Below are positions 1-8,626 of a DNA stretch of 64,000 nucleotides, piece by piece (the first letter of the stretch is position 1; the number at the start of each line of letters is the position of its first letter). The notes below the pieces were generated by a model that worked only from the letters and a program-made list of their open reading frames with translations, searched no databases and was not told where the DNA came from. Made by a program: the position numbers and the translations under genes. Source of the stretch: Myxococcaceae bacterium JPH2 (GTDB lineage Bacteria; Myxococcota; Myxococcia; Myxococcales; Myxococcaceae); assembly GCA_016458225.1 (NCBI GenBank), contig JAEMGR010000005.1, positions 62,001 to 126,000 on the forward strand, in the 5' to 3' direction.

Positions 1-67
1 GCCGCGTCTCCGTGCGCTCCTCGCCCGATTCGATGTCCGGACGTGAATCCTCGCGATGGTCGGCCAT
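1..67 (-). CDS. Start of an unidentified gene cut by the left edge
   Basis: An ATG at 67 on the complement strand is preceded by AGGAG with 8 bases of spacing. It opens a frame that stays open to the window edge. Only about 22 residues are visible (MADHREDSRPDIESGEERTE and on); they are strongly charged and polar, with no signal peptide. It follows the GMC oxidoreductase gene on the same strand, separated from it by a stem-loop. The function cannot be told from so short a stretch. The call rests on the ribosome binding site and the open frame. Confidence 0.5.
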   Translation of the reverse strand, partial: MADHREDSRPDIESGEERTETR

Positions 68-121
68 GGAATCCGCTCCTGTGTTTGCCCTCTGTGGGCA
101 TCAGGTTGCCCATGGCCTCCC

Positions 122-161
122 CCGAGGGCACGTCGGGCCGAGCCGCCCGCCAGGCCCTCGG
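122..161 (-). terminator. Stem-loop after the GMC oxidoreductase gene
   Basis: Eight-base arms CCGAGGGC and GCCCTCGG enclose a GC-rich loop that can itself pair. It lies 12 bases after the GMC stop codon. There is no T-tract, so termination is inferred from position and stability only. Confidence 0.45.
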
Positions 162-172
162 AGTCCCGCCCG

Positions 173-2518
173 CTACGCGGCCACGCGCACGTACGTTTCG
201 TAGAGCGCACCGAAGAAGAAGCTCCCGAAGCGAGCCACCGCCGCCAACCGCTGCGACGTGTCCCGCGCGTTCGTCACGCGCAGGGTGGTGAGCTGGCGGG
301 CGAACTCCTCCGCCGTGAGCCGCAGATAGCCCTTACCGATGCAAGGCGCCGAGGGCCCTTCGCCGCGATGAAGCGTGACGAACAGCGTCGTGGTGTCCGA
401 CCACAGGTCGAGGCCCGGGTCGTCGTGCACGTCCTTGAAGCCCTGGAGGTAGTAGCGCGCGCCCGCCTCGGACTGCAGATGCAGCAGGTACACCATGCGC
501 CGTCCGCCGGGCTGCGCATCCTCGCGCGTCATCAATTGCAGCTCGCCGCCCGTCACCATGAGCGGACGGGAGTCCAGGCCCGGAGCGCTGACGGTGCCCG
601 CGAGTCGCAATGCGTGGCGCGGCTCGCGCAACGTCGCGTCCAGGTCGTCGGTGCGCACCGTGAGGATGAACCGGAACGGCGCCGCGTCCGAGCGCTCGGG
701 GTCTCCCGCCTCGCGGTAGTCCGCGGAGATGGCTGGAGACACATAGCCGTGCATGGTCTCCGTGAACTGCACGCCCACGGGCAGGACCCTCGCCGGTGCC
801 GGGGCCTCGGCCAGCGGCGTGTAGTCGATGTGCCAGCCATTGCGCCGAGCCATCAGCGCGCACGCGCGCTCAGCGACCGCGGAGATGGTGAGCAGCGGAT
901 TCGTCCCCAACGCGCGGGGAATCACCGAGCCGTCGCACACATAGAGCCCCTCGTGGACGCCGACACCGGAGTCGCCGGAGAACAAGCGCCCCTCGTGGTC
1001 CACCACGCCCTCTTCCGCGCGGTCCGCCATCACGCAGCCGCCCAGCGGATGGGTGCACAACAGCTCATTGCCAGTCAGCTTGGACCAGAGCGGATAGCGC
1101 ACGAACGTCCCACCGAGCGCCTCCGTGGCGCGCCGCAGCCGCTCGTCCACGCGCGTGAAGACAGGCTGCTCGCCCACGCGCGGCCAGTGCACACGAACCT
1201 TGTCTCCCTCCAAACGCAGCTCGCCCGAGCCGTCATCGTGCGACATGACCAACAACGTCTGCGTGTTCTCCACCGCGCCGTGGTCCGCGCCGCGAACCAG
1301 GCTGTCCACCTGGCGCAGCCGCTCCTTCACCCAGTCCACCATGCCGCTGTCGGTGTCCTCGCCCACCAGCGCGGCCACTCCCGCGAGCAGCCCAGGCATG
1401 AGCGACGCGAACGCACCGGGGATGACGCCATCCTCGATGACCATCCCGTCTTCCTGCCGCACCGTGTCCCGCTGGTCGATGATGCCCGCGATGCAAGGGC
1501 CCACGGGCTCGCGCGTCGAGGGGTCGCGCGCGCCATGCCCCACGGCGTGCACGCGCTCGTCGAGGTTGTAGCCAAACCCCATCACGTCGCCGTTCGCGCT
1601 GAAGTGCTGCCCCAGGCGCTTGGACATGCCCAGGCCCAGCGCATGGGAGCGCAGGAGGATCTCCGCCGTGCCCATGGTCCCCGCCGAGAGGACCACCCGG
1701 TCCGCGGTGAGCGACAGGTCCGGCGCGCCGAACTTCTCTCGCCCCGCATTCAAGGGGCGGTAGTAGATGCGCCAGCGCTCGCCATCCCGCGCGACGTAGC
1801 GGACCGCCACCTCGGTGAAGATGCGAGCCCCGTGGCGCTGAGCGTCCGGGAGATAGTTCATCAACACCGTGTTCTTCGCGCCGGTGTTGCAGCCCGTCGA
1901 GCAGTCCCCGCACAGGTTGCACGCGGCCTGCCTCACGCCCGCGGGATTCACTCCCTCCTCGAAGGTCACGGCCAGGGGCGGACGCACGAGCCGGCCGCCC
2001 AGATGCTCCGCCGACCGAGCCAATGTCCGCAGCTTGGGCAGCGCGGGCGCGTCATGCGGATACGGCGTGGGCCGGAGCATCTGCTCGGCATGGTGGAACC
2101 CATCCTCCAGCAGCCCCGACACATCCGCGCGCACCGCGGCAGGCCACTTCGCGTCCTCGAAGACGCGAGGATCCGGCCGCAGCACCACGTTCGCGTTGAT
2201 GAGGGACGTGCCACCCAGACCGCAGCCCGTGATGACAGACAAGTCACCGTTGCGGTGCAGCTCGAACATCCCGGTCGGAGACCCCACGTCCATGTCCCCC
2301 GAACCCGGAGGCAGGTGGAGCTGGAACTCGCCCAGCGCCTGCGTGGCCGTGGTCGGGTAGTCGCCCGGACGAAGCTCCTTGCCTCGCTCCAGCACGCAGA
2401 CCTGCTGACCGGCGCGCGACAGGCGGCTGGCCGCGATGGCGCCGCCATAACCGGACCCCACCACCACCACCGGGTAGTGCGGTTCCAGTTCATTCCACGG
2501 TGAAGACAACTTCTGCAT
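173..2518 (-). CDS. GMC-family FAD oxidoreductase (cholesterol oxidase-like)
   Basis: A 781-residue flavoprotein. The N-terminus has the FAD dinucleotide motif GSGYGG (residues 21-26) followed by an acidic strand end (VLERGKE). A cysteine cluster CNLCGDCSTGC with a GAKNT motif, typical of cholesterol oxidase-like GMC proteins, lies near residue 200. The C-terminal GMC signature THPLGGC and a GTNPLLTISA flavin-contact region close the catalytic part near residue 560. About 200 further residues form a beta-rich extension of no family I recognise. Members oxidise alcohol groups on sterols or other hydrophobic substrates; the actual substrate is unknown. The upstream FAD-linked oxidase ends 18 bases before this start, so the two are probably co-transcribed. 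Confidence 0.88.
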   Translation of the reverse strand: MQKLSSPWNELEPHYPVVVVGSGYGGAIAASRLSRAGQQVCVLERGKELRPGDYPTTATQALGEFQLHLPPGSGDMDVGSPTGMFELHRNGDLSVITGCGLGGTSLINANVVLRPDPRVFEDAKWPAAVRADVSGLLEDGFHHAEQMLRPTPYPHDAPALPKLRTLARSAEHLGGRLVRPPLAVTFEEGVNPAGVRQAACNLCGDCSTGCNTGAKNTVLMNYLPDAQRHGARIFTEVAVRYVARDGERWRIYYRPLNAGREKFGAPDLSLTADRVVLSAGTMGTAEILLRSHALGLGMSKRLGQHFSANGDVMGFGYNLDERVHAVGHGARDPSTREPVGPCIAGIIDQRDTVRQEDGMVIEDGVIPGAFASLMPGLLAGVAALVGEDTDSGMVDWVKERLRQVDSLVRGADHGAVENTQTLLVMSHDDGSGELRLEGDKVRVHWPRVGEQPVFTRVDERLRRATEALGGTFVRYPLWSKLTGNELLCTHPLGGCVMADRAEEGVVDHEGRLFSGDSGVGVHEGLYVCDGSVIPRALGTNPLLTISAVAERACALMARRNGWHIDYTPLAEAPAPARVLPVGVQFTETMHGYVSPAISADYREAGDPERSDAAPFRFILTVRTDDLDATLREPRHALRLAGTVSAPGLDSRPLMVTGGELQLMTREDAQPGGRRMVYLLHLQSEAGARYYLQGFKDVHDDPGLDLWSDTTTLFVTLHRGEGPSAPCIGKGYLRLTAEEFARQLTTLRVTNARDTSQRLAAVARFGSFFFGALYETYVRVAA

Positions 2519-2536
2519 CGCGCGTTACTCCTGTTT

Positions 2537-3898
2537 CTAGTCCACCAGCCGCAGGCCACGTGGCGCCGCTGGCGCGGGAGGATGCTGCGCGTCCCGCGGA
2601 AGGAGATCCACTTCATGAAGCGGGGAAGGCTCCCGAGGCGCCGTCGGCTCCGGGAAGCGCCGCGCCTCGTACCGAGCGCATGCCACGTCCAGCTCGGCAC
2701 CCACGCCCGCCGTGCGCTCCGCCACCTGGGACGCCAGCCCCTCGCCGGACTGGAACACCAGCTCGCAATAGCGCCGTGAGGAGTCGCCCTGCCCCAACAT
2801 GCCCGAGCGAACGGGCAGCACCGTCACGCGCAAGACCGAGTCCCCCCGGTCCGCGCAAGCCCGCCGCAGCAGGGGAAAGACCGCCGACAACAGCTCGCCA
2901 TAACGCTCCGCGGGCACGAGGAGCCCCACGCCATCACACGCCCCCACGGGCACCTGCTCCACGTCATGAATGGATGCCAGCCAGGGATGTAGCAACCCAC
3001 CCGCGAGCCACAGGCCCGCGCGAACCCGCCCCTCCCCGCGCGAGCCCCAACCCGCGAGGCGACGGGCTCCCGTCCACGCGCGTTGAGCCCAGGCACGCGT
3101 CAGCAACCCCAAGGAGCGCGGCGGCACGTCTCGGTACGTCGAGAAGCGGCCCCACCCCCAGCGGCGCGTCGCGGTGCCGCCCTCCGCGTACACGCCCAGG
3201 GCCATGCGCGCGTCACCTGGCTCTTGGACTCGCGCGAGCGTTCCGCGTACGAAAGCCTCCAGGCCGCGCGCGCTCACAGAGGTTCGCAGCAACCGCGCCT
3301 CCTGCTTGTCCCCAGGCTGGATGTCGAGCATCAGCCGGACGAGCACGCCGTAACGACCCGCTCCGCCCAGGAGCCGCTGGAACACGCGGGGCTCGTGTGC
3401 ACGCCCGCAGCGACGCAGGACCCCTTCCCACGTCACGTATTCAAGCTCGCGCACGTTGTCGATGAACAACCCCTGGCGCAGCGAAGCCGGGCCCGCTCCG
3501 CCCATCGACGCCCAGCCCCCCGCGGTGGTTTGCGCATCCCCACTTCCGATGGGCAGCCCGAAGCCACGCGCCAGCAAGTAGGCGTCCACGCGCTCCAGCC
3601 GCGCGCCCGCCTCCACCGTCACGGTGCGCGCCCCTTCATCGAGCGCCACGACGCGCTCCAGACCTGCCAGGGACAGCACGGCCCCACCCGGAGGAACACG
3701 TTCCTCCCCATTCGACTCGCCCCCCCGGAGGGTCAGAGGCTGCGCCAGGGAATGGGCCTCGCGCACCGCCGCCACCACCTCATCGAGGGTGCGTGGCCGG
3801 TAGACCTTGCACCGGGCGGCCACGGCGTGGGCAGGCCCACGGGAGCGAGAGTGAAAGGACGTCATCTGAGCCAGGCCCCGCGAGGGCGGGATCTCCAT
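2537..3898 (-). CDS. FAD-binding (PCMH/BBE-like) oxidase
   Basis: A 453-residue protein of the FAD-linked oxidase family. The N-terminal half has the FAD_binding_4 pattern: YRPRTLDEVVAAVREA, LRGGES, then GLPIGSGDAQTTAGGWASMG, the usual flavin-binding glycine-rich segment. The rest is the substrate-binding half, which I cannot assign. Related enzymes include sugar-lactone oxidases and some cholesterol oxidases; with a GMC oxidase 18 bases downstream, a shared lipid or alcohol substrate is plausible but inferred. The first Met is at 3898; a second at 3865 (MTSFHSRSRG) is equally possible, because neither has a clear Shine-Dalgarno sequence. Confidence 0.82.
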   Translation of the reverse strand: MEIPPSRGLAQMTSFHSRSRGPAHAVAARCKVYRPRTLDEVVAAVREAHSLAQPLTLRGGESNGEERVPPGGAVLSLAGLERVVALDEGARTVTVEAGARLERVDAYLLARGFGLPIGSGDAQTTAGGWASMGGAGPASLRQGLFIDNVRELEYVTWEGVLRRCGRAHEPRVFQRLLGGAGRYGVLVRLMLDIQPGDKQEARLLRTSVSARGLEAFVRGTLARVQEPGDARMALGVYAEGGTATRRWGWGRFSTYRDVPPRSLGLLTRAWAQRAWTGARRLAGWGSRGEGRVRAGLWLAGGLLHPWLASIHDVEQVPVGACDGVGLLVPAERYGELLSAVFPLLRRACADRGDSVLRVTVLPVRSGMLGQGDSSRRYCELVFQSGEGLASQVAERTAGVGAELDVACARYEARRFPEPTAPREPSPLHEVDLLPRDAQHPPAPAAPRGLRLVD

Positions 3899-3999
3899 CG
3901 CTCAGGCAGAACGTCCGGATTCCGAATCCTTGAGTCCGACCCCGGGGTGGGCCAGCACACCCCGAGGGCAGGGGCTAGATCCGCCGGAGAGGAGGACAC

Positions 4000-4215
4000 G
4001 TGAGATCCACGGGAGGACTGCTCGTGGTCGCAGGCGCGGTGCTGATGCTCATCGGCCTGCTGGTAGGTACCGGTGCGCTGTCATGGTTCGGGCGCCTGCC
4101 CGGCGACCTGCGGTTCGAGACCGAGCACACGCGGGTATACATCCCGCTTACATCCATGCTGCTGCTCTCCCTGGTCTTCAGCCTCGTCGCCTACGTGGTG
4201 CGTCGGTTGCTGTAG
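4000..4215 (+). CDS. DUF2905-type small inner-membrane protein
   Basis: 71 residues with two transmembrane helices (about residues 5-27 and 46-67) joined by the conserved loop GRLPGDLRFE, the hallmark of the DUF2905 family. Function unknown. The start is a GTG at 4000 preceded by GGAGAGGAGG. Its last 38 bases overlap the 3' end of the convergent endonuclease V gene. Confidence 0.85.
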   Translation: MRSTGGLLVVAGAVLMLIGLLVGTGALSWFGRLPGDLRFETEHTRVYIPLTSMLLLSLVFSLVAYVVRRLL

Positions 4216-4951
4216 TGGGCCCGGAGGCGCCCGACTTCCGCCCAGAAGGCTCCGCCTCGGCCGCCTCCCCGCGCGCACGGCGGAACGCATTGACCAGGCG
4301 ATGGGCGTGGCGTGTCGTCTCCGGCTCGCGATAGCGCGGACTCAGCTTCAACACCCACTCCACTGCGGTCTCCAGGTCCATCAAGTGACCGGGGGAGACA
4401 TAGACCGGCTGGACGGACGCGCGGGTGCGCACGGCCGTGCCCACGACCTCGCCCTTGTGGGTGATGGGCGAGGTTGCGCCCCGAGACTCCTTCAACTTCC
4501 CGAAGCTGCCCACCAGCAAGGACTTGGCGCAGCCGATGGAAGGGATGTCGAAGAGCAGCCCGCCATGGCAAGCAAGGCCCACGCGGCGCGGATGGGCCGT
4601 CCCTTGCCCATCGAACACGAGCAGCTCTGGCTTCGGGTCGAGCCTTGCCCACGCTTCCGCCACGATGGGCAGCTCACGAAAGGACAACAGCCCTGGCACA
4701 TACGGGAAGCGCAGCGGGACCGCGGCACACGATTGAGTCACGGGCTCCAGGGATGGCACCTCCAACACGACGACTCCGCCATAGCCCGTGTCGTTTCCCT
4801 TCTCGGTCGAGATGTCCGCGCCGCCCACACGCTGGACGCGCAGGCCGGGAGGAGGATGCAGGACGAGCCGCTCGCGGAGCTTGCGCTGAAGCTCCACCGC
4901 TTCGGTGGGAGTCACATCCCAGCGGAACAGCTCGTGTGTGGAGGGAGTCAT
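4178..4951 (-). CDS. nfi: Endonuclease V
   Basis: 257 residues. Endonuclease V cuts near deoxyinosine in DNA (inosine in RNA for some members) and starts repair of deaminated adenine. Conserved blocks are visible: GADIS (metal-binding Asp), FPYVPGLLSFRELP, LLVFDGQGTAHPRRVGLA and PSIGCAKSLL, then a C-terminal region matching the family. The frame is open far upstream, but the start at 4951 is preferred because GGAGG lies 6 bases upstream; the ATG at 4957 touches that GGAGG. It converges on and overlaps the DUF2905 gene by 38 bases. Confidence 0.95.
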   Translation of the reverse strand: MTPSTHELFRWDVTPTEAVELQRKLRERLVLHPPPGLRVQRVGGADISTEKGNDTGYGGVVVLEVPSLEPVTQSCAAVPLRFPYVPGLLSFRELPIVAEAWARLDPKPELLVFDGQGTAHPRRVGLACHGGLLFDIPSIGCAKSLLVGSFGKLKESRGATSPITHKGEVVGTAVRTRASVQPVYVSPGHLMDLETAVEWVLKLSPRYREPETTRHAHRLVNAFRRARGEAAEAEPSGRKSGASGPTTATDAPRRRRG

Positions 4952-5235
4952 CCCCATCCTCCGTGGCGCGACGCGGCGACGCGGAAACAAGTGTGCACCG
5001 GGTGCGAGCCAGGGACCTCGCGCGTCGCATGCGAGACAAGCCTCCGTCGGGCACACGACGCTCTGGGTAGGGCGATGCCGGGCCCCGACCTGAATTCTCG
5101 CGGGGGCGGGAGTAGAGTCTCGCGGCCCAGGCAGCAGTGTCGATTCACGCTCGAGCCCGCGCCACCATGGCCGCGCCTGGGAGTCTTCGCGGAAGGGGCC
5201 GGGACCCGAGCGGTGCCCGTTGGGGGGAGGTCGTG

Positions 5236-6264
5236 ATGCGTCGTGTCCTTGCAGGCTGTCTCGCGGTATCCGCGCTGGGGTTCGCGGCGCCCGCTGCCGC
5301 ATCCGAGTGCGGCTCCACCAGCGCGGGTTGGAACGCACCCAACGGCGCCGTCGTGCTCTCTCGGAGCGACGGGCCCATCAAGGACGTGCTCAACGCCGTC
5401 GGCGAGTACCGCACACACTCCATGCTCTCGCATGGCGCCAACGGCGGCGTGACGCACGCGACGATGAAGGATCCCGCGCAGAACGGGTGGCCCACGGTCT
5501 GTGGAACGCCGCTCAATGCCACACAACTCCAGTATGGCTATCCGGGCCTGGAGCAGATCAACCAGGGTGGCATCTATCATTATCTCTATGACCCGGACGG
5601 CTCTGGCCCCGAGTTCATCGCCTGGCAGTTGGGTGATGCCACGGGTGCCGCCACCGTGGCGGACACGATGTGGTTCAACCACCCCTACACGAGCGATGCC
5701 TCACAGGTGGATTCCAGTCAGATCATCGACCGGCCGCTCCGCAATGGCGATCGCGTCAGCTACTCCCTCTATCAATACCGAGACCTGGAGTCGGTCGCGT
5801 CCCTGCCCGGAAACTCGGTGAACAACGGCATGGTGTGCTCGACGTTCCTCGCCTATGCCCACAACTACGCGGGGCGCGGCTTCGTGAGCGCGTATACCTA
5901 TCCCCACGACCGCATCGCCTCCGCGGCGGATTCGCTCTACACGGGCATCTACAACCACTGCAAAGAGTCGCTGGGCTGGTTCGAGAACGCGGCGCTGACG
6001 GTCATCTGCCCTGTCTTCTGGAACGTCTGCGGTAACGCCGGCAACCAGGTGGCCAACTGCATGACGAGCAACCGCTGCGACACCAGCACCAGCGTCATCT
6101 GGCGCGCGACGAAGAACGACGGCAACGCCACCGCCACGTCCATCAGCCCGGACCGAATCGGCGGATGGGGCGTGCACCCCGTCAACACCACGCTCTGGGC
6201 CACGGACTATTCGCACCAGGTCCAGTGGAACTCCGGCGGCAACGTGTACGGCTGCTGGCAGTAG
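5236..6264 (+). CDS. Secreted protein resembling permuted papain-fold (YiiX-like) enzymes
   Basis: 342 residues with a signal peptide (hydrophobic core residues 4-18, cleavage near ASA/AAS around residue 23). Near the mature N-terminus is NGAVVLSRSDG followed by YRTHSMLSHG (His61, His66); about 135 residues later is MVCSTFLAYAHN (Cys201). A His block before a Cys block, with a GAVVL/GDIVL-type strand, is the order seen in circularly permuted NlpC/P60-like amidases such as YiiX. That assignment is by eye and tentative. The C-terminus is rich in Cys and Trp, suggesting disulfides outside the cytoplasm. The start at 5236 follows GGGGGGAGG. The next gene starts 24 bases downstream. Confidence 0.6.
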   Translation: MRRVLAGCLAVSALGFAAPAAASECGSTSAGWNAPNGAVVLSRSDGPIKDVLNAVGEYRTHSMLSHGANGGVTHATMKDPAQNGWPTVCGTPLNATQLQYGYPGLEQINQGGIYHYLYDPDGSGPEFIAWQLGDATGAATVADTMWFNHPYTSDASQVDSSQIIDRPLRNGDRVSYSLYQYRDLESVASLPGNSVNNGMVCSTFLAYAHNYAGRGFVSAYTYPHDRIASAADSLYTGIYNHCKESLGWFENAALTVICPVFWNVCGNAGNQVANCMTSNRCDTSTSVIWRATKNDGNATATSISPDRIGGWGVHPVNTTLWATDYSHQVQWNSGGNVYGCWQ

Positions 6265-6288
6265 GCCCACCCCCAGGGAAAGTCACGC

Positions 6289-7653
6289 ATGTCCGAGACG
6301 GACCGAACCCGGCGCCGAGCCCGCCTCGGCGGCCTCGTGGTGGGATTCCTCGCGGTGGTTCTGGGGTTGGGATGGCTCTATGCCTCCGGCCCCGAGTCGC
6401 CCCACACCGCGCCGCCACCTGTCGCGGCGCTCACGCGTGAGCCCGCGCGAAGCGACGCGCCACCACCGGGTGCGCAAGCCGCACTTCCCACCGGTGCGCC
6501 GGTCGCCACGCCTGCGGCACCCGAGGCGGAGATTCCGCCACCCGTCATCGACTCGGTGAGCGTGGAGAAGTCCGAGGTCTGCTCCGGCGAAGACAATCTC
6601 ATCAGCGTGAAGGCCCACTCCCCGGATGGGAATGACGCCTACCTGCACAGCACCATCGGCAACGGATCGGGCGCGCGAGTGCCCTTGCGCGTGTGGCTCA
6701 ATCCCGACGGCACGTTTGAACCCCAGCACGTGACCGTGTTTGGAAAGAACAACGTCGCCACCTCGGTGGAGGTGCCGCACTACACCGTCAAGGACTGTCA
6801 GCCCCAGCGCATCGTGGAGGTGTTCTCGAGGCAGCTCCCCAACAGCGAGGAGGACTACGAGTTCCTCGCGAGGCTCATCGAGCTTCCCGGAAGCGAGACC
6901 CAGGGCGCGCGCAAGCCCTTCGTCCCGGCTCGGTTTGTCTGGACGTTTGATGATGCGGAGACGGTGACGACGACCGTGCCGGTGGTGTCCCATCCGCTCA
7001 CGTCCGTGCCGGGTCGCCCCTGGGCCATGTATGAGCAGCACCTGGTGCGCGTGGAAGTCTCGGACGGGGCGGGACGCAAACTGATGGGACGCTCGTCCCT
7101 CCAACTGCTCAACCCCGCCTTCGAGAACTTCGACAAGAAGGGCATCGTCACGGTGTTCGCCACCGGGACGCCCCGATTCCCCGTGCAAGGCGATGACGGC
7201 GTGGTGCGGCAGACCTTCCGCCTGTTTCACCGCTGGAAGGGCTCGGTGCGGGTGGACAAGGTCACCGCGCTGCGCGCCCTCGCCGCGCCCGGAGACGCGC
7301 CTCCCCTCCCAGAGCAGTCGGACGAAGTCTCGCTGGGAGTCAGCTCCATCCCCGAGGGGCGCGGAGTCGAGGTCCCCGTGAAGCTCGACACGAAGGCGGA
7401 CCCTCAGGTGGTGTCCGTCACGTATGTGCTGGAAGGCACGAGCGCGGATGGACGCCCGGCTCGCGGCACCTTCTCCGTGATGCGACCGCCGCCACGCCCC
7501 ACGAAAGACAACAGCACTCCGGTCACGGATCCCCTGCTGCTGGCGAAGATCAAGCGAGCGCGGGAGCTGCTCCATCAGGAGTTCGTCACCGACGAGGACC
7601 TCTGGCGCCTGGAGCGCGAGGGCCGCTTCGCGGACCTTCAGGTGAAGCGCTGA
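6289..7653 (+). CDS. Membrane-anchored periplasmic protein of unknown function
   Basis: 454 residues. An Arg-rich N-terminus (RTRRRARLGG) and one transmembrane helix (about residues 13-31) are followed by a Pro/Ala-rich linker to about residue 85, then beta-rich sequence that resembles Ig-type sandwich domains only loosely (VIDSVSVEKSEVCSGEDNL; FVWTFDDAETVTTTVPVVSH). The last 40 residues are helical and charged. I do not recognise the family. It lies 24 bases after the putative secreted papain-fold protein on the same strand, so the two are probably expressed together at the cell surface. Base composition matches its neighbours. Confidence 0.7.
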   Translation: MSETDRTRRRARLGGLVVGFLAVVLGLGWLYASGPESPHTAPPPVAALTREPARSDAPPPGAQAALPTGAPVATPAAPEAEIPPPVIDSVSVEKSEVCSGEDNLISVKAHSPDGNDAYLHSTIGNGSGARVPLRVWLNPDGTFEPQHVTVFGKNNVATSVEVPHYTVKDCQPQRIVEVFSRQLPNSEEDYEFLARLIELPGSETQGARKPFVPARFVWTFDDAETVTTTVPVVSHPLTSVPGRPWAMYEQHLVRVEVSDGAGRKLMGRSSLQLLNPAFENFDKKGIVTVFATGTPRFPVQGDDGVVRQTFRLFHRWKGSVRVDKVTALRALAAPGDAPPLPEQSDEVSLGVSSIPEGRGVEVPVKLDTKADPQVVSVTYVLEGTSADGRPARGTFSVMRPPPRPTKDNSTPVTDPLLLAKIKRARELLHQEFVTDEDLWRLEREGRFADLQVKR

Positions 7654-7775
7654 CCTCCCACACGGGGGCACGCCGCCTTCGGTCAGGATGAGGTCGGGGC
7701 TCGCGTCCCGCCCCGGGCCCTACCGCCCTGCCCTCACGGCGGATGGTGGGAATCCCGCACAAGGAGACGCGAACC

Positions 7776-8024
7776 ATGGCCATCCTCAACATCACCTATG
7801 ACGGCATGTCCGCGGACGTGTCGCTGGAGCTGGACCGACCGGTATCCGACGGCGACCTGCGGCGCATCGCGGTGGAGTTGGTCCGCTCTGGCGAGGTCCC
7901 GGGAATGCAGCTCACCCAGATGCGCCCGGACGCGTTCCAGCACTACGTGGTCGACCGCTTCCGCGGTCCCCGTGGCGAGGAGCGCATCTATCTCCGTCCG
8001 AAGGTTCCCTTCGGCGCGCGCTGA
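7776..8024 (+). CDS. Small ubiquitin-like (beta-grasp-like) protein
   Basis: 82 residues, starting at 7776 behind AAGGAGA. The layout reads like a beta-grasp fold: strand-turn-strand (ILNITYDG, ADVSLELDRPV), a helix (DGDLRRIAVELVRSG), then two strands (FQHYVVDRF, ERIYLRPKVPFG). In ubiquitin the same order ends in a strand and a Gly-Gly tail; here the tail is PFGAR, with no di-glycine. The stop codon is 8 bases before an E1/ThiF-like gene, the strongest support for a ubiquitin-like role. Fold and function are inferences; it could be an unrelated small protein. Confidence 0.6.
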   Translation: MAILNITYDGMSADVSLELDRPVSDGDLRRIAVELVRSGEVPGMQLTQMRPDAFQHYVVDRFRGPRGEERIYLRPKVPFGAR

Positions 8025-8032
8025 GGTCTCGC

Positions 8033-8626
8033 ATGCGAATCATCTTCTGTGGCGTGGGCGCCATCGGCTCCACGACTGCCGTGCTCTGCCGCAACCTCGA
8101 GGGCTCGCTCGTGTTCGTGGACTTCGACCGCGTCGAGTCCAAGAACCTGCTGGCACAAGCCTACGTGAAGCCTTCGGTGGGAAAGAACAAGGCCGAGGCG
8201 CTGAAGCTCCAGTTCCTCAATCTCCATGGCGTGAAGACCGAGTCCTTCGGCGTCCGACTCACGCGCGACAACGTCGCGACGCTCTGCGGGGGCGCGGACC
8301 TGCTGGTCGACGCGTTCGACAACCAGGACAGCCGCCGATTGCTGAGCGACTTCGCGCGCCAGGCGAACAAGCCGCTCGTCCATGGCGCCGTGGCCGCGGA
8401 CGGAACCTTCGGGCTGGTGCGCTGGGATGAGCACTTCGTCCCGGACGCGGAGGACACTCCCGGGCAGCCCACCTGTGAAGGGGGCGTGCATCTGCCGTTG
8501 CTCGGCCTGCTCTCCGCCACGCTCGCCCGCGCCATTCAAGACTTCCTGAAGCATGGCGTGAAGCGAGACTCCTTCGTCACGTTGGGCGCGGTGACGCCGA
8601 CGCCCTACGCCGCCAGCTCGACTTGA
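8033..8626 (+). CDS. E1/ThiF/MoeB-like adenylating enzyme
   Basis: 197 residues, the compact Rossmann core of the E1-like superfamily. Visible are the nucleotide motif GVGAIG (7-12), the acidic strand [12 protein letters not shown] (28-39), Lys53 in VGKNKAEA, and the DAFDN motif (Asp96, Asn97) followed by NKPLVHGA. Cys148 in [13 protein letters not shown] sits where MoeB carries its conserved cysteine in LTCVEAGVMAPL. Differences from MoeB/ThiF: no CxxC zinc pairs, and the NxxRQ arginine is Ala (NLLAQ, 38-42). Family members adenylate the C-terminus of a ubiquitin-like protein. The small gene 8 bases upstream is the natural partner candidate. The 3' end overlaps the convergent sigma-factor gene by 22 bases. 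Confidence 0.85.
   Translation: MRIIFCGVGAIGSTTAVLCRNLEGSLVFVDFDRVESKNLLAQAYVKPSVGKNKAEALKLQFLNLHGVKTESFGVRLTRDNVATLCGGADLLVDAFDNQDSRRLLSDFARQANKPLVHGAVAADGTFGLVRWDEHFVPDAEDTPGQPTCEGGVHLPLLGLLSATLARAIQDFLKHGVKRDSFVTLGAVTPTPYAASST

Noticed and set aside
56-2503. Long open frame opposite the GMC oxidoreductase gene
   Set aside because: Antisense shadow of high-GC coding DNA: Arg/His/Ala-rich, no motifs, no ribosome binding site, while the opposite strand encodes a clear flavoprotein.
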